Assembly: GCA_030278955.1 (NCBI GenBank)
Contig: JAOANR010000003.1
Coordinates: 52,796,902 to 52,860,901, forward strand
DNA length: 64,000 nt
Direction of reading: 5' to 3'
Origin: Hygrophila difformis
Lineage: Eukaryota; Streptophyta; Magnoliopsida; Lamiales; Acanthaceae
Both the position numbers and the translations under genes were made by a program. Positions 33,298 to 44,867 of the stretch are shown here, one piece after another. The notes below the pieces were generated by a model. That model ran no database searches, was not told where the DNA came from, and was given only the letters and a program-made list of their open reading frames with translations. Each line of letters starts with the position of its first letter. Position 1 is the stretch's first letter.

Positions 33298-35575
33298 CAA
33301 TCAGCCATACGGCAAATTGTCCAAATGCGATTTCTGGTTGAAAGAAGTAGCATTTCTTGGACACATAGTATCCGCTGATTGAGTTTCAGTGGACCGGCAA
33401 AAGTTTCTGCCGGAATGGGCAACCCCAAAGAGCCCAACTGAGATAAGGAGTTTCCGTGGATTAGGCGGGTATTATAGACGGTTCGTGAAGGATTTTTTAA
33501 AAATCGCACGACCTTTGACCCAGCTACTGAAGAAGGGAGTAAAATACGTGTGGACAGAGGCTTGTGAGACAGCGTTTCAAGAGCTGAAGAAATGACTCAC
33601 AACCACACCCGTATTGACACTACCATCAGAGAATGGTGACTTCGAAGTTTATAGCGATGCTTCGAAGGAAGGTCTAGGTTGCGTCTTGATGCAAGACTCG
33701 AGAGTTGTAGCATATGCATCACGCCAGCTAAAACCTCACGAGGAGAATTACCCGACACACGACCTGGAGTTGGCAGCGGTCGTTTTCGCTCTAAAGATAT
33801 GGAGACATTATCTTTACATGCGCAAGTGTCGAATGTTTACCGACCACAAGAGCTTGAAGTATATATTCACTCAGAAGGAGTTGAATTTGAGACAGCGAAA
33901 GTGGTTGGAACTTATTAAGGACTACGATTTGGAGATATCCTACCACGAGGGAAAGGCGAATGTGGTAGCCGATGCCCTAAGCCGGAAAACCCAACACGTG
34001 ACAAACTCGTTGGTAATTCCGCCGGCATTGTACATGGATTTAGCGAGATTGGACGTGGAACTTGTGCATCCGGGCACAGTGAGTGAAACGATCAACGCAA
34101 TGGTCGTAGAAACTCCAATATTGGACGAGATTAGGCTCGCCCAACCGGGCGACGCGAAATTGGAAAAGATAAAGGGGTATATTGCCGAGGAAAAGGCAAT
34201 AGGATTTGCTGTCCACGAGGATGGAAGCATTCGCTTCAAAGAGATATGGTGCGTGCCCCATAAATGTGCCGAGTTGAAGCGAAGGTTGATGGAGGAAAGG
34301 CACAACACGCCATATTCAGTGCATCCCGGAGGCGACAAGCTTTACAAAGATCTAAAGAAGATCTATTGGTGGACGGGAATGAAAAAGAAAGTGGCAGACT
34401 TCGTGGCGAAATGCCTCACCTGCCAAAGGGTTAAGGCAATGAGACATAAACCCTTAGGACTGATGCAACCACTAGAGATTCCAAGTTGGAAGTGGGATAG
34501 CATCTCAATGGATTCTGTCTCGGGATTACCCCGATCACCTAAAGGCATGAATAAGATTTGGGTGATTGTGGATAGGCTAACGAAGACAGCCATATTTATC
34601 CCGATGAAGGACACGTGGACTATGGACCAATTGGCCCGAGCCTACGTTGATAATGTGGTACGACGACATGGAGTACCACATGACATCATTTCCGACAGAG
34701 ACAGTAGATTTGCCTCTCACTTTTGGATGGAGTTACAAAAAGCTCTCGGTACTCAAATCAAAATGAGCACCGCATTCCACCCGATGACGGATGGTCAAAC
34801 CAAGAGGACAATCCAAACACTAGAAGACATGCTGAGAGCATGCGTGTTGGAATTTAAGGGAAATTGGGAATCCCATTTACCCTTAATCGAATTTTCTTGT
34901 AATAATAGCTACCATGCTAGCATTGGCATGGCACCATTCGAGGCTTTGTATGTACGAAGGTGCCGAAGACCGTTGAGCTGGGAAGAAAACGATAAGTCGG
35001 TGGTAGTAGGGCCACAACTTATCGAAGACATGGCTCAACAAATCAAGGTGATTCAAGGAAAAATGAGAGCCGCTCAAGACCGTCAAAAGAGTTATGCTGA
35101 CTTGAGACGACGAGACCTAGAATTTCAAGTGGGAGATAGAGTCATGCTAAAAATATCACCCATGAAGGGGTTGATGCGCTTTGGCAAACGAGGAAAGTTG
35201 AGTCCTCGATACATAGGACCTTACGAAATTCTAGAACGAGTCGGAAATTTGGCCTACCGACTGGCTTTACCGCCACAATTAGATCGAGTTCATAATGTCT
35301 TCCATGTCTCACAACTAAAGAAGTATGTGCCAGATCCGACACATGTACTTCAACCAGAAGTAATCGAACTCGATGAGGATCTGACTTATGAAGAAGTCCC
35401 TGTGCGAATTCTAGACACTAAGGAGCGAGTAACGAGGAACAAAACCGTCAAAATAATCAAAGTTCTTTGGTCGAACCACGAAAGTGAGACGGCAACTTGG
35501 GAGGTAGAATCCGACATGAGAGAACGCTATCCGACACTGTTCCAAACCGACACCGACACAGTTATGGGGACATAA
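33298..35575 (+). pseudogene. Tekay pol 3' part: RT thumb, RNase H, integrase, chromodomain
   Basis: Homology to the other Tekay pol begins at AATCAGCCATACGGC. RNase H motifs: [41 protein letters not shown]. Integrase: HHCC zinc finger (KCLTCQRVK), [27 protein letters not shown] and [15 protein letters not shown], in which the catalytic Glu is Lys (codon 34802-34804; Glu in the other copy). Then [10 protein letters not shown] and a chromodomain-like tail ([25 protein letters not shown]), which mark the Tekay/Del chromovirus lineage. Damage: TGA near 33378, a small deletion near 33405, TGA at 33593-33595. From 33614 to 35575 the frame is open. Confidence 0.9.
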
Positions 35576-35820
35576 CTGCAATCTTAAGGGGGAGAGGATG
35601 TCACACCAAGTATTTTTCGTGCATTTTTGTAAACAAGCAAACAAATTCAAATTGTTTTGAACTACGTTATGGCTTGATCCCTTCACAGGGTACGTAGGCA
35701 GCTTAGAAGTTTTAATTCTAAGTTCAGTCACGAAATAATAAAACAACCAAAAAGACCTTAGCACGAGAAAAAGTCGAAACACAACTTCGAGGACGAAGTT
35801 GATTCTTAAGGAGGGTAGAC
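35576..35820 (+). other. 3' untranslated region and PPT of the Tekay chimera
   Basis: TTAAGGAGGGTAGAC at 35806-35820 abuts the 3' LTR and is the likely PPT; another purine run, TTAAGGGGGAGAGGATG, lies at about 35584. The same pair occurs at about 62050 and 62257 in the other element. Confidence 0.75.
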
Positions 35821-38398
35821 TGTAATACCCGAGAATTTTCCAACATAAAATAAATACAATAAATAAAATAAATACAATAAATAAATAAATTCAGCAAATA
35901 AATAAATAAAGGTAAGGAAAGGAGAAATGAAATTTAACTTAAAAAGGAATTAAAGGAATTTAATTAAATAAAAAAATTAAGTAAAGATAAATAAATTGTT
36001 ACACGTGTACCCGGCACCAAGGGGCTCGAAAACTCGAGTCCAAACATAAATTTAGATCCGAGGGAAATGACGATACGGAATAGGAACCCGAAGATGGCCC
36101 GGAAATCGGAATCCGGGAGCATAGAGGGATAGAAGTCCGAAAGAGAGGAGGAAAGGCACGAAGGATCGCACGACCCGCCCGGACCGAAGTCCAGGTGTGA
36201 ACCGCGCGGTGGCCGCGCGGTGAAAGGGCAATTGGCGCGCCACGACCGCGCCACACGATAGATTCGCCGGTTGCGAGATTCACTCGCCCGAATCCGGATT
36301 TTCCGACTTCGGTTGAACACCTTTCGGCTCAAGACACACCAAGGCCGACCTTGGACGTCCCTAGGTCGTGTCTACCTATAAATAACCCCTCTTGAAAGCC
36401 CCGAACACTTTTCAAAACATCCATACTCTCTATACGTTCGAAAACCCTAATTTTGGAGTCGTCGGAGGCACGAAACCAAGGCAAAGACTGTCGCGGACGA
36501 ATTCGAAAGATCTCTAACATCGTGGTAAGTTCCGATCCGATCCTTGTTCCATACACGATTCAAAAACGAATCCTAACTTTCTTCTTTTTCTTCTCTACAC
36601 CCCGAATCGGATCTAGAACGAAGAACCCGACGAACGGAGAAGATAAACGGTGGACTGGAAGCCACGCCTCCAAAATCGACGTTCCCAGACGACTGGAAAT
36701 CTGTAAGTTGACACTTACATGGTTTTGGGAGTAATTAAAACACTTAAATCTAAAAGCTTAATCAAGAATTCGAAAATCTGTCAACATGGGATTTTTACCG
36801 GCGCAGCGATTTTGTACGATTTTTCCGAACCCTTAAAAGTCTTCAAACGAGAAAACTTAAAACATGAAAAACGTTCCTAAGGCTTAGATCTATCTCTTGT
36901 AAAATGTTCAGAATTTGTTGTGATGATTTGGTATATGAAATCAACCCGGAACCGAACTGCTAAGATTTAAATCTTGAATTTCTTGACAGAACTTAGGTCT
37001 GAACTTGATGATGTTTTTGACTAGGATTCTAGGCTGATTTAGATCTTTAGCCGAACATGAAAGTTGTAGAAAAATGTCTTACGAAGTTCTCTGTAAAATT
37101 TCGTTTAGTTTGGAGTTGATTTGCTATGGTAGATCTTGAAAATCTTGAACTGCTGTAAGATAAATTCGGACAGATTAATGTTTCTACGAAAATCGATGTT
37201 TTTGACCTGTTTTGGTATGTCGGATTGAAAAAGTTAAAACACAAAAGTTGTTCATCTCGATGTTTCCGAGTCAGTGGTAAATTTTCAGAATTTTTGGACT
37301 TAAATTTGATTTTAAATTAATTTTAGAGTAAACAACGGTTTACCGGAGTCAAATCTTGAAATCTTGTTGAAACGATGGAATTAGCATTTAGGGTTGAAAC
37401 GAGTCGAAATCTCTTCTTAATAAATTAAGTGAAATCAGAATTTTTGAAATAAATCCCCTTACAAACTTGATAAATTAAAATTAGGGGTGAGTGCTCTGCA
37501 GGGTGCCCCCTAACTGCTTCACTTCGTGCCTTTATGGACGATTGTGACCCCGCGCGAAAATTGAGATATGATATTGCCAAAACGGCATAAGATATATGGC
37601 CTACACTCTCGTGAATATCCATATGGGTTTCCCGAGGCTCCGGAGTGGTACTGGGTATGGCAGATACGGCTGCGGCCGCCGGTTTCCTGCTAAACTTGTT
37701 GAGATCGCGATGCAATCGTGAAACACTTGAAATTACTAAATCGGGGATGTAATGGGGAATTTAAATTAAATCGGATTATTTATCGTTGTCGTTTAAATTG
37801 TTAAATGCTTTGTTTAAATTAATTATGGCTTTCATTTTAAATTGTGCTAAATGTATTCTTGACTAGTGCCATGAAATAATTATGCAAATTGGTTAGATAA
37901 TTAAGTTGAATTATTTATGGCTTATTATCATGTTTTTATGTAAATATTAAATTAATGGTTTTTAAACCCTACGATCATGCATGTGTTAACTTACTCAGCA
38001 AGTTGTGCTGACCAAACCGTTTATTTTTCCTTTTCCTTACAGAGTATGTGGAACCAACATGAGCACGTTCATGCATGGGGGAATTATAGTTTGCGAAACT
38101 TTATTTTTGAATTCTTACATTAGACTATAGAATAAACGGGCCTGTTTAACCCGTGTTTTGACCATGTCGGTCTTCTTTACATTTCCGCTGCAATATTATA
38201 CTTAAATATATTTCCGCTGCATTATGATATTATTATTTTCGAATTTATATTGTATGGGTTGTTTGCAAATGTTTTAAATATTTTAAATACTGAAATACCT
38301 AGCCTTGCATCTCTTTAGTAAGCCGGAGAAACCGTGTCCTACTAGGGAGGTGTGGCGGTGACATCCCGACCTGGGTGACCAAAAACCGGGGTGTTACA
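35821..38398 (+). repeat. 3' LTR of Tekay chimera (2,578 bp)
   Basis: TGTAATACCC ... GGTGTTACA, followed by TSD TTCTG. TATA box at 36377-36384. Confidence 0.95.
36525..38042 (+). other. Intron-like segment in the 3' LTR
   Basis: Donor CGTGGTAAGT at 36525, acceptor TTCCTTACAG at 38042; 1,518 nt. Same sites as in the 5' LTR. Confidence 0.5.
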
Positions 38399-38403
38399 TT
38401 CTG

Positions 38404-39989
38404 TCACAATGCCTGATGGTTCTCAAGCTTCTCCAAAGGTTATTGGTCGTGCTAACCCTTTAACAAATGTGTCTCTTGAATCTATCCTATATGTTCTCAA
38501 TTGCCCCTTTAGCATTGTTTCTGTGAGTAAGTTGACCAAATCCTTAAATTGTACTCACATTTGACATGGGCTCTTTTTCCATCCAGAATCGCAGCACGAG
38601 AGAGATGATTGGCGCCGGACGTGAGTTACATGGGCTTTACCATCTTAGCCTTCCATTACCTAAAGTTTCTCCTTCCGTTGTGTGCTCATTCACCTCTCCA
38701 GAGCTTATCCACCAGCGTTTGGGTCATCTTAGTCTGTCAAAGCGACAAAGCCTTGTCCCCATTTTGTCTCATTTGTCGTTGTTATCTTGTGAGTCTTGTC
38801 AGCTTGGGAAACAATCTCGCACTTCATTCCCTAGGCAAGTCAATAATAGAGTTGATGTACCTTTTGGTTTAGTTCATTCTGATATATGGGGTCCGAGTCG
38901 AACTCGGTATTGGTTTTCGTTATTTTATTACGTTTATTGATGACTTCTCTCGATGTACTTGGGTTTACCTTATGAAAAATCGGTCTGAGAATTTTTTCTA
39001 TTTTGAGGAATTTTATAATGAAATCGTACACATTTTGGGATTCCTATTAAAGTCTTGCAAAGTGATAATCCTCCTGAATATTTCTCTGATTCCATGACTC
39101 GTTTTCTCTCATCTCATGGGATTTTACATCAGTCTTCTTGTGCATACACACCCCAACAAAATGGTGTTGCTGAGCGCAAGAATCGTCATCTCATTGAAAT
39201 TGCTCGCACACTTGTCATCCATCATCATGTTCCATTATCTTTTTGGGCCAACGATGTGCTCACTGCTCTTACCTGATCAATCGCTTGCCCTCATCTGTTC
39301 TTCACAGTAAAATTCCTCATCAATTGTTATTTCCTTGTGACCCTATTTATCATTTACCTCTTCGGGTGTTTGGGTGTGTATGTTTTGTCCACAATCATTC
39401 TCAAAATCGGGATAAATTTGCTCGTAAGGCTCTTAAATGTGTCTTCCTTGGGTATTCTCGCCTTCAAAAGGGTTATAAATGTTATTCCCCAGAGACTCGT
39501 CGGTATTACTTTTCTGTTGCGTCACTTTCTTCGAGTCTACTGCATTTTATTCATCCCCTTCATCTCCTCCTTGCATCACTGATGTCTTATCTATCCCATG
39601 CTTGCCTATTGACTTATCAGTTCCATTAGATTCCACCATATCGACTCCTCTTCCTGCACAATTGTCACCCCCTCTTGTTCCCATTACCACTGGTGTGGAT
39701 GGTGGCTCCAATGACTCACGTTCGCCACCGATCTCTTCTCCATCTGTGATCCCCACTTCTGTTGATGATCGTCCTGTTGCTCATCGCAAAGGTAACCGTA
39801 TCACTGGTAATCCTCATCCCATTTATAATTTTCTTAGTTATCATCGTCTTTCACCTACATATTGTGCTTTTTTATCTCATTTGTCTCCCGTATCACTTCC
39901 TAAATCACTTCATGAAGCACTTTCTCACCCAGGGTGGCGCCAAGCAATGCGAGATGAGATGGCTGCCTTGCATGGTACAGGTACGTGGG
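38404..39989 (+). pseudogene. Copia element C, part 2: protease end, integrase, start of RT
   Basis: Continues the frame cut at 27233: TMPDGSQASPKVIGRANPL, then LIHQRLGHLSLSKRQSL and SCESCQLGKQSRTSFPRQV (GAG-pre-integrase with HxxxH/CxxC zinc finger), FGLVHSDIWGPS (first integrase Asp), SDNPPEYFSDSMTRFLSSHG and YTPQQNGVAERKNRHL (second Asp and catalytic Glu), and the linker. It ends at WRQAMRDEMAALHGTGTWDL, where the hAT transposon enters. Several frameshifts and stops occur, for example near 38890, 39273 and 39310. The product would have inserted copia cDNA into chromosomes. Confidence 0.85.
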
Positions 39990-40383
39990 ATTTAGTTCAA
40001 TGTTATCGATGGCGGATGGCGGGTCATGGAGGATTGCCAAAATACCGCCATAGGGTTATGGCGGATGGCGTGGCGGGGTTATGGCGGATGTCACAATATA
40101 TTAAACTAAAATTAGTTTTAATGTTAAAAAATAATTAGAAAGAATAAACAATACAGAAAATTTAATAAAAACATTCAAATAAAATTCATAAATTACTTAA
40201 AAGTCTCAAACAAACACAAATAAAATCTTAAACAAGCATAAAACACTCTTAAATAAAAAATCTACTCATCATCCTCATCATCAAGTCCAACATAATCATC
40301 CTCATGATGATCTAAAGCAGCATAACCCTCCTCCTCTACTTCTTCACTAGATATCTCATCAATTGAGTCTTCATCTTGGTCCT

Positions 40384-42425
40384 CTAAGTCATCCCTAGAT
40401 GCAACAGCAACAACTTTTCCTTTTTTGCTCTTGCAACAACTTTTCCTTTTTTGCTCTTAGAACCACTCGCAGCACTTGGATGCTCTATCCTTTTCTTAGT
40501 GTTTGAGGCTTTCCTAGTGTAAATTCTTGGCTTACTAGCACCCGAAACCTCGTACACTGTATTCCAATTCAGTGTGTCATCATCAAAAACCAGATCATTG
40601 GCACCATCTTCATCCTCATCATCCACTTCTCCAACCAACCATTCGTTGCAATTATCTATATCATCAAATGTGATAGGATCTAGTTCATCTTTCTTTTGAT
40701 GCCTCTCATGCAACTTTTGGTTGTATTTAATATAAACCAAGTCATTCAGCTTCTTATGTTCGAGCCTATTTCTTTTTTCTTTTTTCTGAATGAAGTTGTA
40801 ATAGGCACAACAAATTAATAATTATTTATAAAGTATTTAATTTAATATGATAAATCTACAATAAGATAAGTAAAATTATAAGATAAAAACTATTTACCTG
40901 CTCGAATACACTCCAATTGCGCTCGCATCCAGAAGCACTACATGTAAGCTTAAAACTTAAACAGCGAAGTTTCACAAATGTGGTGCAGATGACCCAAACA
41001 TATCCCACCATTCAGCTACAAAATGACATATTATTATGTAATAATTTTTTTAAAGAAAGTATTTATATTTATTTTTCTTTTTAAAGAATCTTACCAGGTG
41101 ATGTTCTTTTCCATTGTCTTTCAGCAAAGTCACTTCCAAAAAGGCCTTTCTTATTATTGTAAAAAGATAACTCCCTCATAATTTCATCTTGAATAAAAGT
41201 AATAAGCACCAACCATCTAATGCATTTGAAAAGTCCTTCAATGACTTCATTATCATATTGCATCTCATTATTCTCATAAAAGATGTCTTGGATTTAAGTA
41301 ATGACCAGCAGCATGCAATGGTTGATGGAGTTGGCAATTCCATCGTTTATCAATGATTGCAAATACCTCTTTGTACTTGCTTTCATTATTTTGGAAGGAA
41401 GATATAATGGTTTCTTTTTCTTTCTCCATGGCTTCATAAATATAGCCCATGGCTGGCCTCTTATCACCATCAACAAGCCGTAGCACTCTCACAAAGGGAG
41501 ACATCACTTTAAGAATGAACACAATATTCTTCCAAAATGAAGACATCATAACAGTCTTTGTTGCTTCTCTTCCCTTAGCTTCCTTGAACAACTTATTCTT
41601 TGTCCATTCATCAGAGATAAACATCTTTCGAATATTGCTCTTTTCTTGATGAATCCTTTCCACCGAAAGGAAAGAGGTAGCAAATCTTGTAACTGATGGC
41701 CTCACCAATTCCCTTTTCTTTGTGTACCTCCTCAACAAGCTCAAGGTACTTGTATGATTATAAATAAACCATACCAAGCTCACAGCTCTTTGAATTGTCT
41801 TTTTGACATAGGGAATCTTCCTTGTGTCTTCAAGCATTAAATCTATGCAGTGAGCAGCACAGGGAGTCCAATAAAGGTGTTTTCTCTTCTCCATCAATAA
41901 CTTTCCAGCTGCCACGTAATTGCTTCCGTTGTCTGTCACAACTTGCACCACTTTTTCTTCCCCTATCTCCTTAATAACAGCATCAAGCATCTCAAAAATC
42001 CTTTCACCAGTTTTCACAACATTTGAAGCATCAACTGATTTCAAAAACACTGAACCAGAAGGAGAATTAACCAAGAAGTTTATAATTGTTCTTTTCTTTC
42101 TGTCTGTCCATCCATCAGACATCAAAGAACATCCAAATCTTTAGCACTCATCTTTGTTTACCTTTAACAATTTCTCTGTGAGTTCTAACTCCTTCTGCAA
42201 CAGAGGAACTCCTATTGTACAAGGGGCAACCTTCCCCCTCTTGCCCATCAGATGTTCTTTACCTCTAGTGATTCCAGCTGTCTATCACAAAATTTACATT
42301 GAATTTTGTTTGTTCCAGTACCCACTGCAGTATACTTCCAACCCGAATCATTCCTATTCAAATTAGTACTGCAGTACAATACTTCCAACCCGGATCATTC
42401 CTATTCAAATTATTTGCCGTTGATT
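40384..42425 (-). pseudogene. hAT transposase (BED finger, DUF659, dimerisation domain), broken
   Basis: Minus-strand pieces in order: a BED-like zinc finger (about 42400-42200; SGWKYTAVGTGTNKIQCKFC), DUF659-type core from RFGCSLMSDGWTDRKKRT through VVQVVTDNGSNYVAAGK and LYWTPCAAHCIDLMLED to MEKEKETIISSFQNNESKYK (42140-41274), then a C-terminal hAT dimerisation region (AEWWDMFGSSAPHL, SASGCERNWSVFEQ; about 41020-40890) and an acidic/basic tail (40740-40384). The core would cut and paste the element. A TAA just upstream of RFGCSL, stops in 40900-41270 and a 45-bp tandem duplication at the finger show it is dead. Introns are possible in the AT-rich gaps. Confidence 0.8.
42320..42412 (-). repeat. 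About 46-bp tandem duplication at the hAT zinc-finger region
   Basis: ACTTCCAACCCGAATCATTC and ACTTCCAACCCGGATCATTC, each with CTATTCAAATTA and a preceding TGCAGTA, lie head to tail. Confidence 0.75.
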
Positions 42426-43421
42426 GTTCTTCTCCATAAGACATTTTATATCTATAATTGAAAAGAATATAATAAAAAACACCTAATAAGAGTTATTATA
42501 GTGTAAAACTAAACAAATAAATAAAAACTATCTAGCAGAATATACTTAGTGCATGGCATTGTTACACTAGATCTGTTCTAATACATCAAGCTGTACAGAC
42601 ATACGATCCGGTTAGTTTCCATCCTATGTACCAGTATAAACTTTCATATAGGAATATGTAAAACTAAACTACTAAACAAAAATAGAAAAAAGACTCGAAA
42701 CAAACTTCCAAAGAAACATGTAAAAACTAAAATACTAAATAGTTACCTAACAGAAACAAATAAAATATTAAAATAAACGAACAGAAATGGCTGGAAAAGG
42801 CATAAACATACAGACGCAACTGACGAAATAGTAACAGCAGAAACATGGAGAAAAAAATCACGAAACAAAAATGGTACAGAACCAAATTTTAGGGTTTTAG
42901 AAACATAAACTACTATCTAAAAAATAAAAGAATAGAAACAGAGAGCAGAAAGAACAAGAACAGAGACGAGACCAATGAAATTACAAAACAGAAACAAGAA
43001 CCTGCTTCACCTTCGCCGCCGCTCACCGTCACTCGCCGGAGACCCACCGTTGTTCGTCGTCGTTGCCGGAAGACATCCGCTAGTCACCAGAGGTTGGGTA
43101 TGAGTTGGGAAGAAACTGTACGAAATTTTGAGATTCCTAACCCTGATTTCTAACCTATTTTCACTTTTAAAGCCGGATCTGGGCCGGATCTTTCCTAAAT
43201 CTTTCTAAACTGGCAACAAATCTCCAAATGATCTCCGAATCTGGGCATATTTTCTGAAATTTCAAAAAGCCCGTCCAATTTCCGCGATGGTCGCCGCCAC
43301 CACCAACCATGGCGGCCGCCATTCCCGCCACAGCTTACCTTGTGGCATAGAAAGGTATGTCGTGGCAGAGAGCCAAAAACCCGCCACCGCCACCCGCCAT
43401 GGCGGCATTTTGACAACATTG
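42426..43421. other. hAT 5' region: no ORF, GC-rich end
   Basis: A-rich DNA, then GC-rich sequence near 43010-43100 and CCGCCAT/ATGGCGG repeats at 43296-43416 that form the subterminal region. Confidence 0.5.
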
Positions 43422-43429
43422 ATTTAGTT

Positions 43430-44867
43430 CCATTGCCTCCGGGCAAGTCTCTGGTAGCTTGTCGTTGGGTTTATGCCATTAAAGTTGGCTCGAATGGACA
43501 GGTTGATCGACTTAAGGCGCAATTGGTTGCCAAAGGGTTTACACAGGTTTATGGTGAGGATTACATAGAAACTCTCTCCAGTGGCTAAAATGCCCTCTGT
43601 TCTCCTCTTCTTATCTCTCAATGCTACTCATTCTTGGTCTCTTCACCAGCTTGATATTAAGAATGCTTTCCTTCATGGCGAACTTCAAGAGGAGATATAT
43701 ATGGTGCAACCACCCGGTTTTGTTGTGCAGGGGGAGTCTAATTTGGTATGCAAACTTCGTCGGGCTTTATATGGCTTAAAGCAATCCCCACGTGCTTGGT
43801 TTGGACGATTCAGTTCTGTGGTACAAGCATTTGGGTTGATTCGGAGTGTGTCAGATTACTCTTTCTTTTATCGACATAATTCTTCCAGCCAGTGCTTGCT
43901 CCTTCTTGTCTATGTTGATGATATTGTTATCACTGGGAATGATATAGAAGGGATTGCTAAATTGAAATAACATCTTCACAAGCACTTTCAAACTAAAGAC
44001 TTAGGTCCACTCAAATATTTCCTTGGCGTTGAGGTTGCACAATATAGTTCAGGAATCATTATTTCTCAAAGGAAATATGGTTTGGATATCTTAGAAGAAA
44101 CTGGAATGACCAATTGTAAACCAATTGATTCTCCCATGGAGCCTAACTCCAACTACTTCCTGGCTAGGGGGAGCCTCTTGTTGATGCTGGCAGATAGGAG
44201 ATTGGTGGGTAAGCAGAACTACATTACTCTCACTCGGCCGGACATCTCTTTTGTTGTGAGTGTTGTGAGCCAGATTTTAGAATCTCCTTGTGCTACGCAT
44301 TTTAATGCAGTTATGCGCATTTTGAAGTACACTAAGGGGTCCCTGGTAAAGGCATACTATATACCAATCATGGGCATACTGAAGTGGTTGGTTACTCAGA
44401 TGCGGATTGGGCAGGTTCCCCTATTGATAGGCGATCCACTTTCAGGTATTGCGTCTTTGTAGGAGGTAACCTTATGTCTTGGAAGAGCAAGAAGCAAGGT
44501 GTGGTTTCACGGTCGACTGCTGAAGCAGAATATCGAGCTATGGCTTTGGCAGCTCAAGAATTGGTGTGGATAAAACAATTTCTCCATGAATTGAAGGTCA
44601 TTGATGTGTCTCAAATGAAGCTCTTTTGTGATAATCAAGCTGCCATATATATTGCCTCCAATCCGGTGTTTCATGAGCGCACTACACATTGAGATTGATT
44701 GTCACTTCATTCTGAGAATGTGTTGCCTGGGTTTATCGTCACAAGTTATGTTCCGTCCAATGATCAGTTAGTTGATATCCTCACTAAATCTCTCCGGGGA
44801 CCTCGTACTCAATATATTTGTAACAAGCTTGGATCATATGACTTGTATGCTCCAGCTTGAGGGGGAG
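43430..44867 (+). pseudogene. Copia element C, part 3: reverse transcriptase and RNase H
   Basis: Resumes with PLPPGKSLVACRWVYAIKVG, then LKAQLVAKGFTQVYGEDY, LHQLDIKNAFLHGELQEEIY, LVCKLRRALYGLKQSPRAWF, the active site LLVYVDDIVITGND, then RNase H: YSDADWAGSPIDRRSTFRYC, SKKQGVVSRSTAEAEYRAMA, KLFCDNQAAIYIASNPVFHE. Damage: frame change near 43575, TAA near 43968, frame changes near 44170, 44380 and 44690. The end (SDQLVDILTKSLRGPRTQYI in another frame near 44757-44817) is followed by the PPT. Confidence 0.85.
44859..44867 (+). other. PPT of copia element C
   Basis: GAGGGGGAG immediately before TGTTAGATTATGG, the LTR start. Confidence 0.8.

Larger units (their letters stand above)
27234..38398 (+). 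mobile_element. Chimeric Tekay/Del LTR retrotransposon (11.2 kb) with antisense gene
   Basis: Both LTRs are present (27234-29785 and 35821-38398), flanked by perfect TTCTG duplications (27229-27233 and 38399-38403). The insertion cuts a copia protease: frame and sequence resume exactly after the TSD. Internal order: PBS, leader repeats, leader ORF, poly(A)-like run, a foreign 2.3-kb segment with a minus-strand ORF, then the end of RT, RNase H, integrase and chromodomain, then PPT. gag, protease and most of RT are missing, so the element needs a helper even apart from its pol mutations. Confidence 0.95.
39998..43421 (-). mobile_element. hAT transposon (3.4 kb) with DUF659-type transposase remnant
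   Basis: Ends CAATGTTATCGATGGCGG and (reverse) CAATGTTGTCAAAATGCCGC form inverted repeats of 10 bp with one mismatch, followed by several ATGGCGG/CCGCCAT subterminal repeats on both sides. A perfect 8-bp duplication ATTTAGTT flanks it (39990-39997 and 43422-43429). It splits the copia RT between TWDLV and PLPPGK. The transposase runs on the minus strand. Confidence 0.92.

Noticed and set aside
33940..35342. Several minus-strand frames of 65-130 codons opposite Tekay pol, repeated at 60529-61815
   Set aside because: Shadows of the conserved pol frame; no independent signals.
42900..43100. GC-rich CCGCCGCTCACCG stretch as a host-gene exon
   Set aside because: Lies inside the hAT borders and has no consistent frame; likely its leader/promoter region.
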